From contig JALLAP010000875.1 in the NCBI GenBank assembly GCA_036939355.1, positions 1-16,004 of the forward strand: 16,004 bases of DNA, written 5' to 3'. A model generated the notes under the pieces. That model saw only the letters and a list, made by a program, of their open reading frames with translations, was not told the origin of the DNA and ran no database searches. Positions within the stretch are counted from its first letter, which is position 1. Each line of letters starts with the position of its first letter. This document shows, one piece after another, positions 7,815 through 14,924 of this stretch. Made by a program: the position numbers and the translations under genes. The DNA comes from Thalassiosira profunda (Eukaryota > Bacillariophyta > Thalassiosirophyceae > Thalassiosirales > Thalassiosiraceae).

Positions 7815-10388
7815 ATGAAATCTAGATCGAGGCTGACGCGATCTCTGATATTCGTCTCTCTTCTTTGCTTTGGAAGCGGCCAAGCACAGCAGGCGGGGTT
7901 CTCTGGACAACGAGAGCTTACGCTGGAATGCCCCGCAGACGACTTCAACGAAGAAACAGAAATCGAGCGCTATGAGGGCCGCTACGATCGGTACTCTAAG
8001 GGTGACTTCGTCTCAGGATTGGTGAGGAAGATGCGAACGAAGCCCGAGGCATACTACCAAGATATTGTGGACAGCGTCATTATGCTGTTGTGCGACGTAG
8101 ACGTAGCCAGCGAGCGCTGCGTCGAGAAGGACTCGCCCCTTGCAGCCAAAGATTGGACGGGCGAAAACTGCATTACCGCCACCGACAACACATGTCCTGC
8201 CGGCACGTGCGAGCGCACGTCCAACTGCTATTGGGCATCCGTAGTGGAAGGCCAGAATAGAACGACCAGATTCGAGCCTGAGAGGTACGCCCGCGCCGCC
8301 ACCGCCCTCTATGGAACGGACGACAGCTACGCACGGGAAGTGCTCCAGTTTGGAGCCATCGGTTGCATTGTTGCGATTGTCCTGCTTCTACTCTGGGTCC
8401 TCTTCTTCATTGGACGATACTTTTGCTGCTGTCTGTGGGTGCCATTCAGTGGAGCGTGCTTTCTTTGCTCTCCGATTCCCAAGAAGGAGGGCTACAATGT
8501 CTTCGTCTCGATCATTGTCCCAGTCTTCCTCTATCTCGGGGCAGTGGTGGCCATCGTCGTCGCTGGCTCATCGGCCTTCGTCGGCAACGAAGACGTAAGC
8601 GTGGCCCTGTCGAATACGTTTCTTCAAGCCGACGGGTTGGTGGAAGATTTGGGCCTCTTCCTCGGCAGATCACGTACACCGATCGTGAATCTGGAAGGCA
8701 TTGTCAACGATGCCGCCCTCGACGCCCAGTCGATTTTCAACGGGACCGAGTTTGTGAAGGCTGATGCGTTGCAGATTGTCGACAGCTTCCTCGGCTATTT
8801 CAGCTTGCACTCCCAAGGACTCAATGCCAGCGGTGCCATCCAGGCATTTGATTCCGCCAGCTCCGGGTTTGACGAGAAGGTCACTCCAATCACCGACAGC
8901 GTTCAAGATATGCTGGACACCCTTGAGGGCGATTTGTACGCAAACGCCGACACCATCAAAGGAGGGCTCGGCAGTGCGCTCTCCCAGCTCGACTCATTCT
9001 CGGACCAAACGGCCGAGTACCAAACGGCGATTTACGAATACGAAGGCCAGGAGCTCGGGACACGAGACGTGCGGAGGGCAGGCGTGATGGCAATTTTCCT
9101 CATATCTTTCTTCTTCGCATTCCTGGGCCTCCTGGGCATACTGGTGTCGAAGAAAAGGAGCCGCATCTGCCACGTCTTCTTCCACTGCATCAAAATCACC
9201 GGCTTCTTCTCGGTATTGCTGGGGTCGTTGAGCTTGGTTTTGGCGTCTGTCCTCCTCTGCACGAGTTTTGTCTTGCACGACGCTTGTCAAATCAGCGACA
9301 TCGTAACAAGGGACTTTGAACCCTTCGTGGGCGACCAGGTCTCGCCCGGCGCCAATGCGTGCTTCAATGACACTAATTTGGCCGTGGCATTCAACGTCAC
9401 CGAAAAGGTTGACTTCCAACAGAAGCTCGACGAAGGCCTCGAGGAGATTGAGAGTGTGAACGTCACGGAAAAGTTCACCCTCGTTCTCGCGCCATTGGAA
9501 GACATCCAAGATTTGCTGGGCTCCATCTCCGACACGGCACTATCGGCTCTCAACCAAGCCACCAACGCCAACCAAGAGCTGTGTCCCTTCACTGACGTCT
9601 ATAAGAAGGAAACGGTAACATCGCCATGGAGTTTGGATCGAGGCACCGACAGCACGCCATACGTCATCCGTGGCAACCAAGGCAATACCACCAGCTTCGA
9701 TCGAATAGGGCTCGAATCGCCAACGGAGTACCTAGACCGAATCTACAACAAGGCCGGGATTTGCTCGGACTCATCCAATTGCTGCATCGAGTACCCATGG
9801 CCTCAAGTCACTTGCTCATCAGATTTGTATGACGATTGCGACGCTGGCGACAATTGCCAGTACCCCTGCGAGCCGTTGAGGGCTGGAATCATCGAGGGCT
9901 ACAACGCGTACCTCCAGCTCCGCCAGAAGGAACTGGACATGAAAGCCGATTTGGGCGTGGTCTGTCCAGCTGATTTCACTGGAACGTGCCCAACTGAAGC
10001 CTTTGCGTCCCAGTATTCCAACCTGACTCTGGTTGGGATGCTCGAAGACTACAAGGACAATATTGTCGACACCAAAGACGACTTGGTTAACCTCGCATCC
10101 ACGTCCGTGGGCGAGGCGATGGTCGAGGTGCAAGATTTTCTGTGCAATATGAACGTTTCCTTTGTCGAGCGGAGGTACGACGAAACAAAGGACACTCTCT
10201 GCGGCACGCTGTTCGGAGGCCTTGCCCAGGTGATGTGGGGCATGTGGATCCTTGGAATCAGCCTCGAGTTGATTGCGATCCTGGCGCACATTCTCACAGT
10301 CCGACTTCGCGGGCAATCAGAGAAGGAGGCGACGTGGGATCTGTTGAGCCCGGACGGGAGAAGAGCGTATCTCACGGATAACTGCTAG
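7815..10388 (+). CDS. Prominin-like five-TM glycoprotein, 857 aa
   Basis: The start is ATG 7815 (A at -3), since it begins a clear signal peptide (basic MKSRSRLTR, then hydrophobic LIFVSLLCFG, likely cut near residues 24-25). The in-frame codon at 7686 is TTG. Predicted TM helices: about 176-201, 228-256, 423-444, 460-487 and 802-829, with a Cys-rich cytosolic turn after TM1 (FCCCLWVPFSGACFLC). Two large loops (257-422 and 488-801) and the N-terminal domain would be lumenal or extracellular. All nine N-glycosylation sequons I find (N148, 309, 337, 518, 527, 549, 624, 736, 780) fall in those three regions and none in cytosolic parts. The long second loop also has many paired cysteines. Length, signal peptide, 5-TM spacing and the Cys patch match prominin (CD133), known for cholesterol-rich membrane protrusions. 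Tweety-type proteins are an alternative. Homology itself is inferred from architecture, not from alignment. Confidence 0.75.
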   Translation: MKSRSRLTRSLIFVSLLCFGSGQAQQAGFSGQRELTLECPADDFNEETEIERYEGRYDRYSKGDFVSGLVRKMRTKPEAYYQDIVDSVIMLLCDVDVASERCVEKDSPLAAKDWTGENCITATDNTCPAGTCERTSNCYWASVVEGQNRTTRFEPERYARAATALYGTDDSYAREVLQFGAIGCIVAIVLLLLWVLFFIGRYFCCCLWVPFSGACFLCSPIPKKEGYNVFVSIIVPVFLYLGAVVAIVVAGSSAFVGNEDVSVALSNTFLQADGLVEDLGLFLGRSRTPIVNLEGIVNDAALDAQSIFNGTEFVKADALQIVDSFLGYFSLHSQGLNASGAIQAFDSASSGFDEKVTPITDSVQDMLDTLEGDLYANADTIKGGLGSALSQLDSFSDQTAEYQTAIYEYEGQELGTRDVRRAGVMAIFLISFFFAFLGLLGILVSKKRSRICHVFFHCIKITGFFSVLLGSLSLVLASVLLCTSFVLHDACQISDIVTRDFEPFVGDQVSPGANACFNDTNLAVAFNVTEKVDFQQKLDEGLEEIESVNVTEKFTLVLAPLEDIQDLLGSISDTALSALNQATNANQELCPFTDVYKKETVTSPWSLDRGTDSTPYVIRGNQGNTTSFDRIGLESPTEYLDRIYNKAGICSDSSNCCIEYPWPQVTCSSDLYDDCDAGDNCQYPCEPLRAGIIEGYNAYLQLRQKELDMKADLGVVCPADFTGTCPTEAFASQYSNLTLVGMLEDYKDNIVDTKDDLVNLASTSVGEAMVEVQDFLCNMNVSFVERRYDETKDTLCGTLFGGLAQVMWGMWILGISLELIAILAHILTVRLRGQSEKEATWDLLSPDGRRAYLTDNC

Positions 10389-10422
10389 CACGGCTCAGAC
10401 TTGCCTCCCTTTGTGCTGATCA
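10389..10422. other. 34-bp gap between convergent stop codons
   Basis: The prominin-like gene ends at TAG 10386-10388 and the helicase gene on the other strand ends with TGA at 10423-10425, itself directly followed in frame by a second TGA. No AATAAA or TGTAA lies in the gap on either strand, so each transcript must end inside the coding region of the opposite gene or use an unrecognised signal. Confidence 0.7.
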
Positions 10423-12774
10423 TCACCTTGACATCCATTCAGACGCATTCACAGGATCCGAGGGGGATATCTCATCACTCCCTTCCGCTTCAATCACTCG
10501 TTTGAGCGCTTGCACACAACCTTTGTAAATGGGCAGAGCGCCCTTGATCAGGTCTTTCTTGACGCCCATTCCTTCCACCGATCCTCCATCGATCAACCCT
10601 CGCATCCTGCGAAACTTGCTGATTTGTCCACCCTTCAACACGCTGATGGCTTTGCCTTCCCTTCCCGCCCTGGCCGTGCGCCCGCATCGGTGGATGTACG
10701 TCTTGGCAAACGCCGGTACATCGTAGTTGATCACAGCAGCAACCGACGGCAGATCCATCCCACGCGACATGCCATCAGAGCAGACGAGGACGGAGACCCT
10801 CTTCTTGGCATCTGAACTGCGGCACCTACGCAGAATGGCCGCGCGCTGTTTCGCGTTGATGGAGCTGGAGAACTCGGCAATGGCCGACGAGGGCCCGAAC
10901 CCACCTGCCTCCCAGAGGAGTTGGAGAAGTCGCGCTAGGCGATGCGTCGAATCCACACTGGATGTGAAGACAATGCTCAGATTGACGCTGTCCTTGTCGG
11001 ACTCGTCTGAACCACCACGAAGATTCTCCTGATCCAGCAAAAGAGCAAGCAGCACCAATGGTTTCTGCTCGGCCGTGCACTCGACCATGAATTCGGACAG
11101 ACCCTCGGGGACAAAGTACCTGCCTGCTTTGGCATCCGTTCCTTTGTCGTCGTTTGCATCCTCTTCCGCCTGCGCCCTCTTCAGAAAGTTGGCATCGTAG
11201 TGCTTGGGATTGCCGAGGCCCAGCCGCGCCAGCTTTTGCGGATCCTGGGTCAAGGTCGCCGAGAAGAGCATCTTCCGCAGGGGCACCGGACGTCCCAACG
11301 CGCCGCTCACCAATCCTACCCCTGACTCGGTGCCTTCTTTCTCGCCATGCGTGGGCAGGGTGACGCCGCTGCCGGCACTCCGATGGGTGATGGGATCGAT
11401 GATGTACGACATCCCGTCGGGGGCCCTTTCCAGCGGCGACTTGGCATACTCTGCGACGTCGCACAGGCTCGACGAATTGGATGCCTCCAGCACCCGCCCC
11501 ACCCAGTTTTGGTACGGCTGGTTCACCAGACGGTCGGCCTCGTCAATCACCAGAAACCGCAGGTGCTGGAGTGTGAATCCGGGCGTGGAATCCAAATGGT
11601 CGATCAGTCGACCTGGTGTTGCCACGAGCACGTCGACTGCGCTCTTGCCTCCCATCCGATGAGATGCCTGCAGCCCACTGTCTTTTTGCAATGTGCCATC
11701 GAATGCCTCAAGCGCCGCAGTGAGGGAGGTTGGATCGAACGAATGTCGGGTCCGGGCCGCCGCCAACGCCATCGCGCCACCCTTTCGCCGTCGCACAAAC
11801 GTTCCATCGGCGTCTCTGGCACTGTCGTATGCCTCGTGGAGCGTCTCCACCACCAAGGACCTCCGCTCGTTGAGCAGGTCTGCTCGCTTCTTCCCTCCCC
11901 CCACGGCCAGGCCAATCTTGAGATGCGAGCCTCGGGCGTACCGCACGAACACATCGTACACCTGCTTGGCCAAATCTCTCCCCGGCAGGACCACCAGTGC
12001 CCGCAGCCTCCGCAATCCCCTCGCGCACGCCGTTCCAGAAGTTTCTTTGGACAGGGCCGTGAGCAGCGGCAGCACGAACGCAAGTGTCTTTCCGGAGCCC
12101 GTGGGGGCGTGGCAGCACACATCGCGCGCCCCCCGCAGGTGGGCGTTGCGCTCGCTCTCGATGACGTCCGGGATCACCATGCATTGAATAGGGAAGAAGT
12201 TCGTGTAAGAGTCCGCTTCGAGGTTGCGGACGAGGAAGGGGGGCAGGTTCCAGTGCCTTGGGGATGCCACCTCGGCGAGGGGCAGGCGGGAGAGCCGCAG
12301 TGCCCGGATGGCCGCGGGATCGTGGGCGGGGGAGGGTCCCGCCTTTTCGACGACGTCGAGGTCCGCGTCGAAGTCGTCGACGGCCTCGTCCTGGGGGGCG
12401 GAGCGCTGCTTCTTGGCCCGCAGGATGGCGCCGGGGGCGACGGGCTGGACGGGGGCGATGACGCGCAGCGTCGAGTGCTCGCCGCCGCCAGCAGTGCGTC
12501 CTTCGTCGTTGTCGGAGGCGTCGGAGTCACTTGAGGAGGGGACCGACGAAGAATCGCCCTCATCTCCTTGGTGCGCATCGCCGCCGCCCTGCTGATGGGC
12601 AGCGGCGGCGAGGCCAGCACCATCACTCTCTTCCGTCGACGGCCCATCACATTTGGGATCCTCGCTTGGCCGGGCCGCCTTTCTTTTGCGCCCGTTGCCG
12701 CCCTTTGGCGGCTTGGCGGGCGCTTTGGCCTTCCGCTCCTCCGCGCTAGGGTCGAATCGCCCAACGTTGAACAT
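10423..12774 (-). CDS. DEAD-box ATP-dependent RNA helicase, DDX51/Dbp6 type (60S ribosome biogenesis)
   Basis: The 783-aa protein starts at the ATG read from 12774 (MFNVGRFDPSAEERK); the GTG two codons earlier is ignored. All helicase motifs are present: Q-motif region FFPIQ (193-197), motif I APTGSGKT (223-230), Ia PGRDLA (264-269), Ib TPGR (386-389), II DEAD (411-414), III SAT (505-507), IV IVFTSS (601-606), V RGMD (671-674), VI HRCGRTARAGR (695-705). LFSATLTQDPQKLA and VIDEADRLVNQPYQNWV are typical of the DDX51/Dbp6 branch, which acts in the nucleolus in early assembly of the large ribosomal subunit. The N-terminal 150 residues are acidic, Ser-rich and disordered, with basic nuclear-targeting-like runs. 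Two insertions (about 295-380 and 430-495) lengthen the RecA1 domain, as known for this branch. It is transcribed divergently from the translocator gene and convergently with the prominin-like gene. Confidence 0.93.
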   Translation of the reverse strand: MFNVGRFDPSAEERKAKAPAKPPKGGNGRKRKAARPSEDPKCDGPSTEESDGAGLAAAAHQQGGGDAHQGDEGDSSSVPSSSDSDASDNDEGRTAGGGEHSTLRVIAPVQPVAPGAILRAKKQRSAPQDEAVDDFDADLDVVEKAGPSPAHDPAAIRALRLSRLPLAEVASPRHWNLPPFLVRNLEADSYTNFFPIQCMVIPDVIESERNAHLRGARDVCCHAPTGSGKTLAFVLPLLTALSKETSGTACARGLRRLRALVVLPGRDLAKQVYDVFVRYARGSHLKIGLAVGGGKKRADLLNERRSLVVETLHEAYDSARDADGTFVRRRKGGAMALAAARTRHSFDPTSLTAALEAFDGTLQKDSGLQASHRMGGKSAVDVLVATPGRLIDHLDSTPGFTLQHLRFLVIDEADRLVNQPYQNWVGRVLEASNSSSLCDVAEYAKSPLERAPDGMSYIIDPITHRSAGSGVTLPTHGEKEGTESGVGLVSGALGRPVPLRKMLFSATLTQDPQKLARLGLGNPKHYDANFLKRAQAEEDANDDKGTDAKAGRYFVPEGLSEFMVECTAEQKPLVLLALLLDQENLRGGSDESDKDSVNLSIVFTSSVDSTHRLARLLQLLWEAGGFGPSSAIAEFSSSINAKQRAAILRRCRSSDAKKRVSVLVCSDGMSRGMDLPSVAAVINYDVPAFAKTYIHRCGRTARAGREGKAISVLKGGQISKFRRMRGLIDGGSVEGMGVKKDLIKGALPIYKGCVQALKRVIEAEGSDEISPSDPVNASEWMSR

Positions 12775-13092
12775 GGCCACCGCCGCTTCCTCACTGTTGT
12801 TGCTGTTGTTGGCGCCTTTGCAACAAAAAAACAGGGGGTTGTTGAAAATCCGGGCCGCCGGTGAATTCCTCTGTAGATCCCCACAAAGGAATCAATACAA
12901 GGCCGCCGGCTCGAAAAAGAAGGGTTGGAAGAGGAGGATCAAAGGAAGAGGCGGTGCACCTCCCGGGCTGAGAGGGGACAAGGCGGACGCGAGGTAGCAA
13001 GGAAGGTGCACCTCCCGCCTCCGCCACCGCCACCGCGTGCGCTGGGAGACGCTTGCAACTCCGCGTCGTCTACCCGCAACGCCGCGCGCAAA
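12775..13092. promoter_or_regulatory. Divergent promoter region between helicase (-) and translocator (+) genes
   Basis: The 318 bases between the two ATGs must hold both promoters and 5' UTRs. There are two pairs of exact direct repeats: GGCCGCCGG at 12853-12861 and 12901-12909 (48 bases apart), and GGTGCACCTCCCG at 12953-12965 and 13005-13017 (52 bases apart). The latter includes the palindrome GGTGCACC. No TATA box is evident. The extended open frame on the plus strand back to 12925 depends on a TTG and has no ATG before 13093, so it is taken as 5' UTR. Confidence 0.5.
12953..13017. repeat. Pair of GGTGCACCTCCCG direct repeats, 52 bp apart
   Basis: The 13-mer occurs exactly at 12953-12965 and 13005-13017. 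The first eight bases, GGTGCACC, are a perfect palindrome. The spacing is close to five helical turns, so two bound proteins would lie on the same DNA face. Both copies lie 76-140 bases before the translocator ATG. Confidence 0.5.
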
Positions 13093-14421
13093 ATGGCACC
13101 GCGCTGCAATGTTGCCGACCTGCGCGGCACTTGCTACGTCCCTCTCTGCTTCTCCTTGTGGTACGCATTAAATGTCGCGTACAACATCACCAACAAATGG
13201 GCGCTCGAAGAGGTCCGCGTGGTGGTGGAGCAACGCATACACTCACACCACGCCTCGTCGGCGCTGCCATTTACCATTGGCTGCCTGCAATTTGGCATCG
13301 GCGCTGTCTATGCATGCACGCTGTGGATGCTCGGCTGGAGACGACCGGCGCCGCACGCCGACGAGTTGGCGAAGGCTGCATCCTACATCCGAAAGAAATC
13401 ACACAGGCTACCAGCGCGCCTGTTCGGGCAGTCGTCGTCTCAACATCATTATGAACAAACGGGGACCGCCCCGCATACCGGCAAAGAACACACAACCCAA
13501 ACACATGCTTCTCACTCCATCCGCCAAACATTCAACATTGCAATACACCACACCTTTGGTCAGCTCTGCACCGTGATGAGCCTCTCATCGGGCTCCGTGA
13601 GCTTCGCCCACGTCGTCAAAGCAATGGAACCCTTCTTTTCGGCCCTAGCGTCGCGGCTAGCGTTGGGGCAAACGATGGACCTCCGAGTGTATTTATCGCT
13701 GATTCCGGTGGTGGGCGGAGTGATCATGGCCTGCGCCGGCTCGCCCGAGTTCTCGTGGGTTTCGTTTTGGTCCGGCATGGGGAGCAACGCCTTCTTTGCA
13801 ATGCGCGCAGTTACCTCGAAGATTGCCATGGAAGGCTCGCCCAATCAACACGATGCATCGAAGCAAAGTGCACACGACAATAATGAAATGAATGACGAAG
13901 AGAGCGACTTCGTCGAAGACAGCGAAAAAGACCACGGGCACGCGCCAGTAATGAGCCCCACAAATTTGTTTGGAGCGGTGACATGCGTGTCGTTTGTGCT
14001 ATCGATACCGCTCGCCCTGTTCTTCGAAGGATCCGTTTGGATAGAACTTCTGGGGTGGAACAGCTCATCCAAAGCAGACATCGACCGCGCAACAATTCAA
14101 AGCCAAAGCGACGGCACAATTCTCAAACATATCGTATTGAGTGGCCTGTTCCATTATCTGAACAACGAAGTCATGTACCTGGCGCTATCGCAGGTCCACC
14201 CAATTACTTTGGCGGTGGGCAACACGGCGAAACGGGTCGTCATTATTGTGGCGGGAGTGATTGTGTTCCAAACACCAGTGACAGCACAAACTGCAATTGG
14301 GTCCGCCATCGGCATTGGAGGAGTACTTGTTTACAGCATGATGAAACAGTGGTACGGAACAAAATGTGGCGATGACGAATCCAACACCGACTCCGGTGCA
14401 TATTGTGCCAAAGTGCAATGA
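13093..14421 (+). CDS. Triose-phosphate/sugar-phosphate translocator family protein (TPT/GPT/PPT), 442 aa
   Basis: ATG 13093 has A at -3 and G at +4 and is the first in-frame ATG. About ten TM helices are visible (near 14-32, 58-80, 147-165, 168-190, 197-213, 221-238, 291-312, 343-365, 370-392, 398-416), the fold of plastid phosphate antiporters. Family signatures: FSLWYALNVAYNITNK, SFAHVVKAMEPFFSA, VVGGVIMA, GLFHYLNNEVMYLAL and VGNTAKRVVIIVAGV. The Lys of VKAMEP (K176) and the KR pair (K380, R381) correspond to the phosphate-binding residues known in this family. Members exchange triose-phosphate, PEP or hexose-phosphate for phosphate; the substrate cannot be fixed from sequence. Two inserts are unusual: His/Gln/Thr-rich residues 100-145 between TM2 and TM3, and acidic 246-288 between TM6 and TM7. 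No signal or transit peptide is seen, so the protein may sit in an outer plastid (ER-derived) or other membrane, or an upstream exon is missing. Confidence 0.9.
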   Translation: MAPRCNVADLRGTCYVPLCFSLWYALNVAYNITNKWALEEVRVVVEQRIHSHHASSALPFTIGCLQFGIGAVYACTLWMLGWRRPAPHADELAKAASYIRKKSHRLPARLFGQSSSQHHYEQTGTAPHTGKEHTTQTHASHSIRQTFNIAIHHTFGQLCTVMSLSSGSVSFAHVVKAMEPFFSALASRLALGQTMDLRVYLSLIPVVGGVIMACAGSPEFSWVSFWSGMGSNAFFAMRAVTSKIAMEGSPNQHDASKQSAHDNNEMNDEESDFVEDSEKDHGHAPVMSPTNLFGAVTCVSFVLSIPLALFFEGSVWIELLGWNSSSKADIDRATIQSQSDGTILKHIVLSGLFHYLNNEVMYLALSQVHPITLAVGNTAKRVVIIVAGVIVFQTPVTAQTAIGSAIGIGGVLVYSMMKQWYGTKCGDDESNTDSGAYCAKVQ

Positions 14422-14457
14422 CATGACAAGGTGCCATACCTGCAAACCACCCCCGTT

Positions 14458-14467
14458 AATAAATAAA
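14458..14467 (+). terminator. Overlapping AATAAA poly(A) signals after the translocator gene
   Basis: AATAAA occurs at 14458-14463 and again at 14462-14467, 37 bases after the TGA at 14419-14421. This is the canonical eukaryotic cleavage/polyadenylation hexamer at a usual distance. It is the only clear AATAAA found behind a gene here; other genes show TGTAA instead. Confidence 0.5.
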
Positions 14468-14669
14468 ATTCATTTAGATAACAAACTGTCGTGGCGTACC
14501 ATAGAACCCCAGAACCCCCTCCGTCCACGACCCTCTCCACTCTCCCTCAACCCCGCACAGCCCGCCCGCACCCCGCCCGCCTGCCAAGTCAAGTCAGGTC
14601 GGAGGGATAACCTTACCTATCTCGATTCTTCTTCTCGAATTTTCCCGGGAGAACGTGTCAGTGAGAATC

Positions 14670-14711
14670 AGCAAATGTCGTTTCAATCTTACTTCGTAAG
14701 TGATATTTGCT
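14670..14711. repeat. Nested inverted repeats (small two-tier hairpin)
   Basis: Outer arms AGCAAAT (14670-14676) and ATTTGCT (14705-14711) are exact reverse complements. Inside them CTTAC (14688-14692) and GTAAG (14696-14700) form a five-pair stem around a three-base loop. The internal loop is uneven (11 and 4 bases), so the structure would be weak as RNA. It could instead be a pair of protein sites or chance. Confidence 0.3.
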
Positions 14712-14924
14712 AAAATAGCCTATTTGTGTGAGAAAGGTCGCTGTGCGATTCTCTTATCAAATGGTTGTCACATCGTTACCCACGCATCTTCGTTGTTCCC
14801 GCAAAGGCCCTGCAAGACAAAACGCGAGAGAAGCAGGCGCGCCCTTCCTTTCACTGTGCAACAACACGCAACACCACAAAAGCGCTCATAAAAAGTTCTG
14901 CCTCCCCCGAATTGCAACAACACC

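Larger units (their letters stand above)
14422..14924. other. Intergenic region: 3' UTR of translocator gene and promoter of the 463-aa gene
   Basis: This 503-base gap starts with a 3' UTR carrying two overlapping AATAAA hexamers. A C-rich stretch follows (about 14504-14586) containing CCCCGCCCGCCTGCC (14571-14585), identical to a block before the KEN-box gene. Next come a set of small inverted repeats (14670-14711) and an AT-rich section to 14760. The last 150 bases lead to the ATG at 14925 in a CACCATG context. Short ATG-led frames here have no protein-like signature. Confidence 0.5.

Noticed and set aside
11347..12534. 395-aa plus-strand frame inside the helicase gene
   Set aside because: It is antisense to all the helicase motifs and has no recognisable domain of its own.
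12925..13092. Upstream extension of the translocator with a polyproline stretch
   Set aside because: The frame starts at TTG and has no ATG before 13093. The proline run comes from promoter CCGCCACCG repeats, not a transit peptide.
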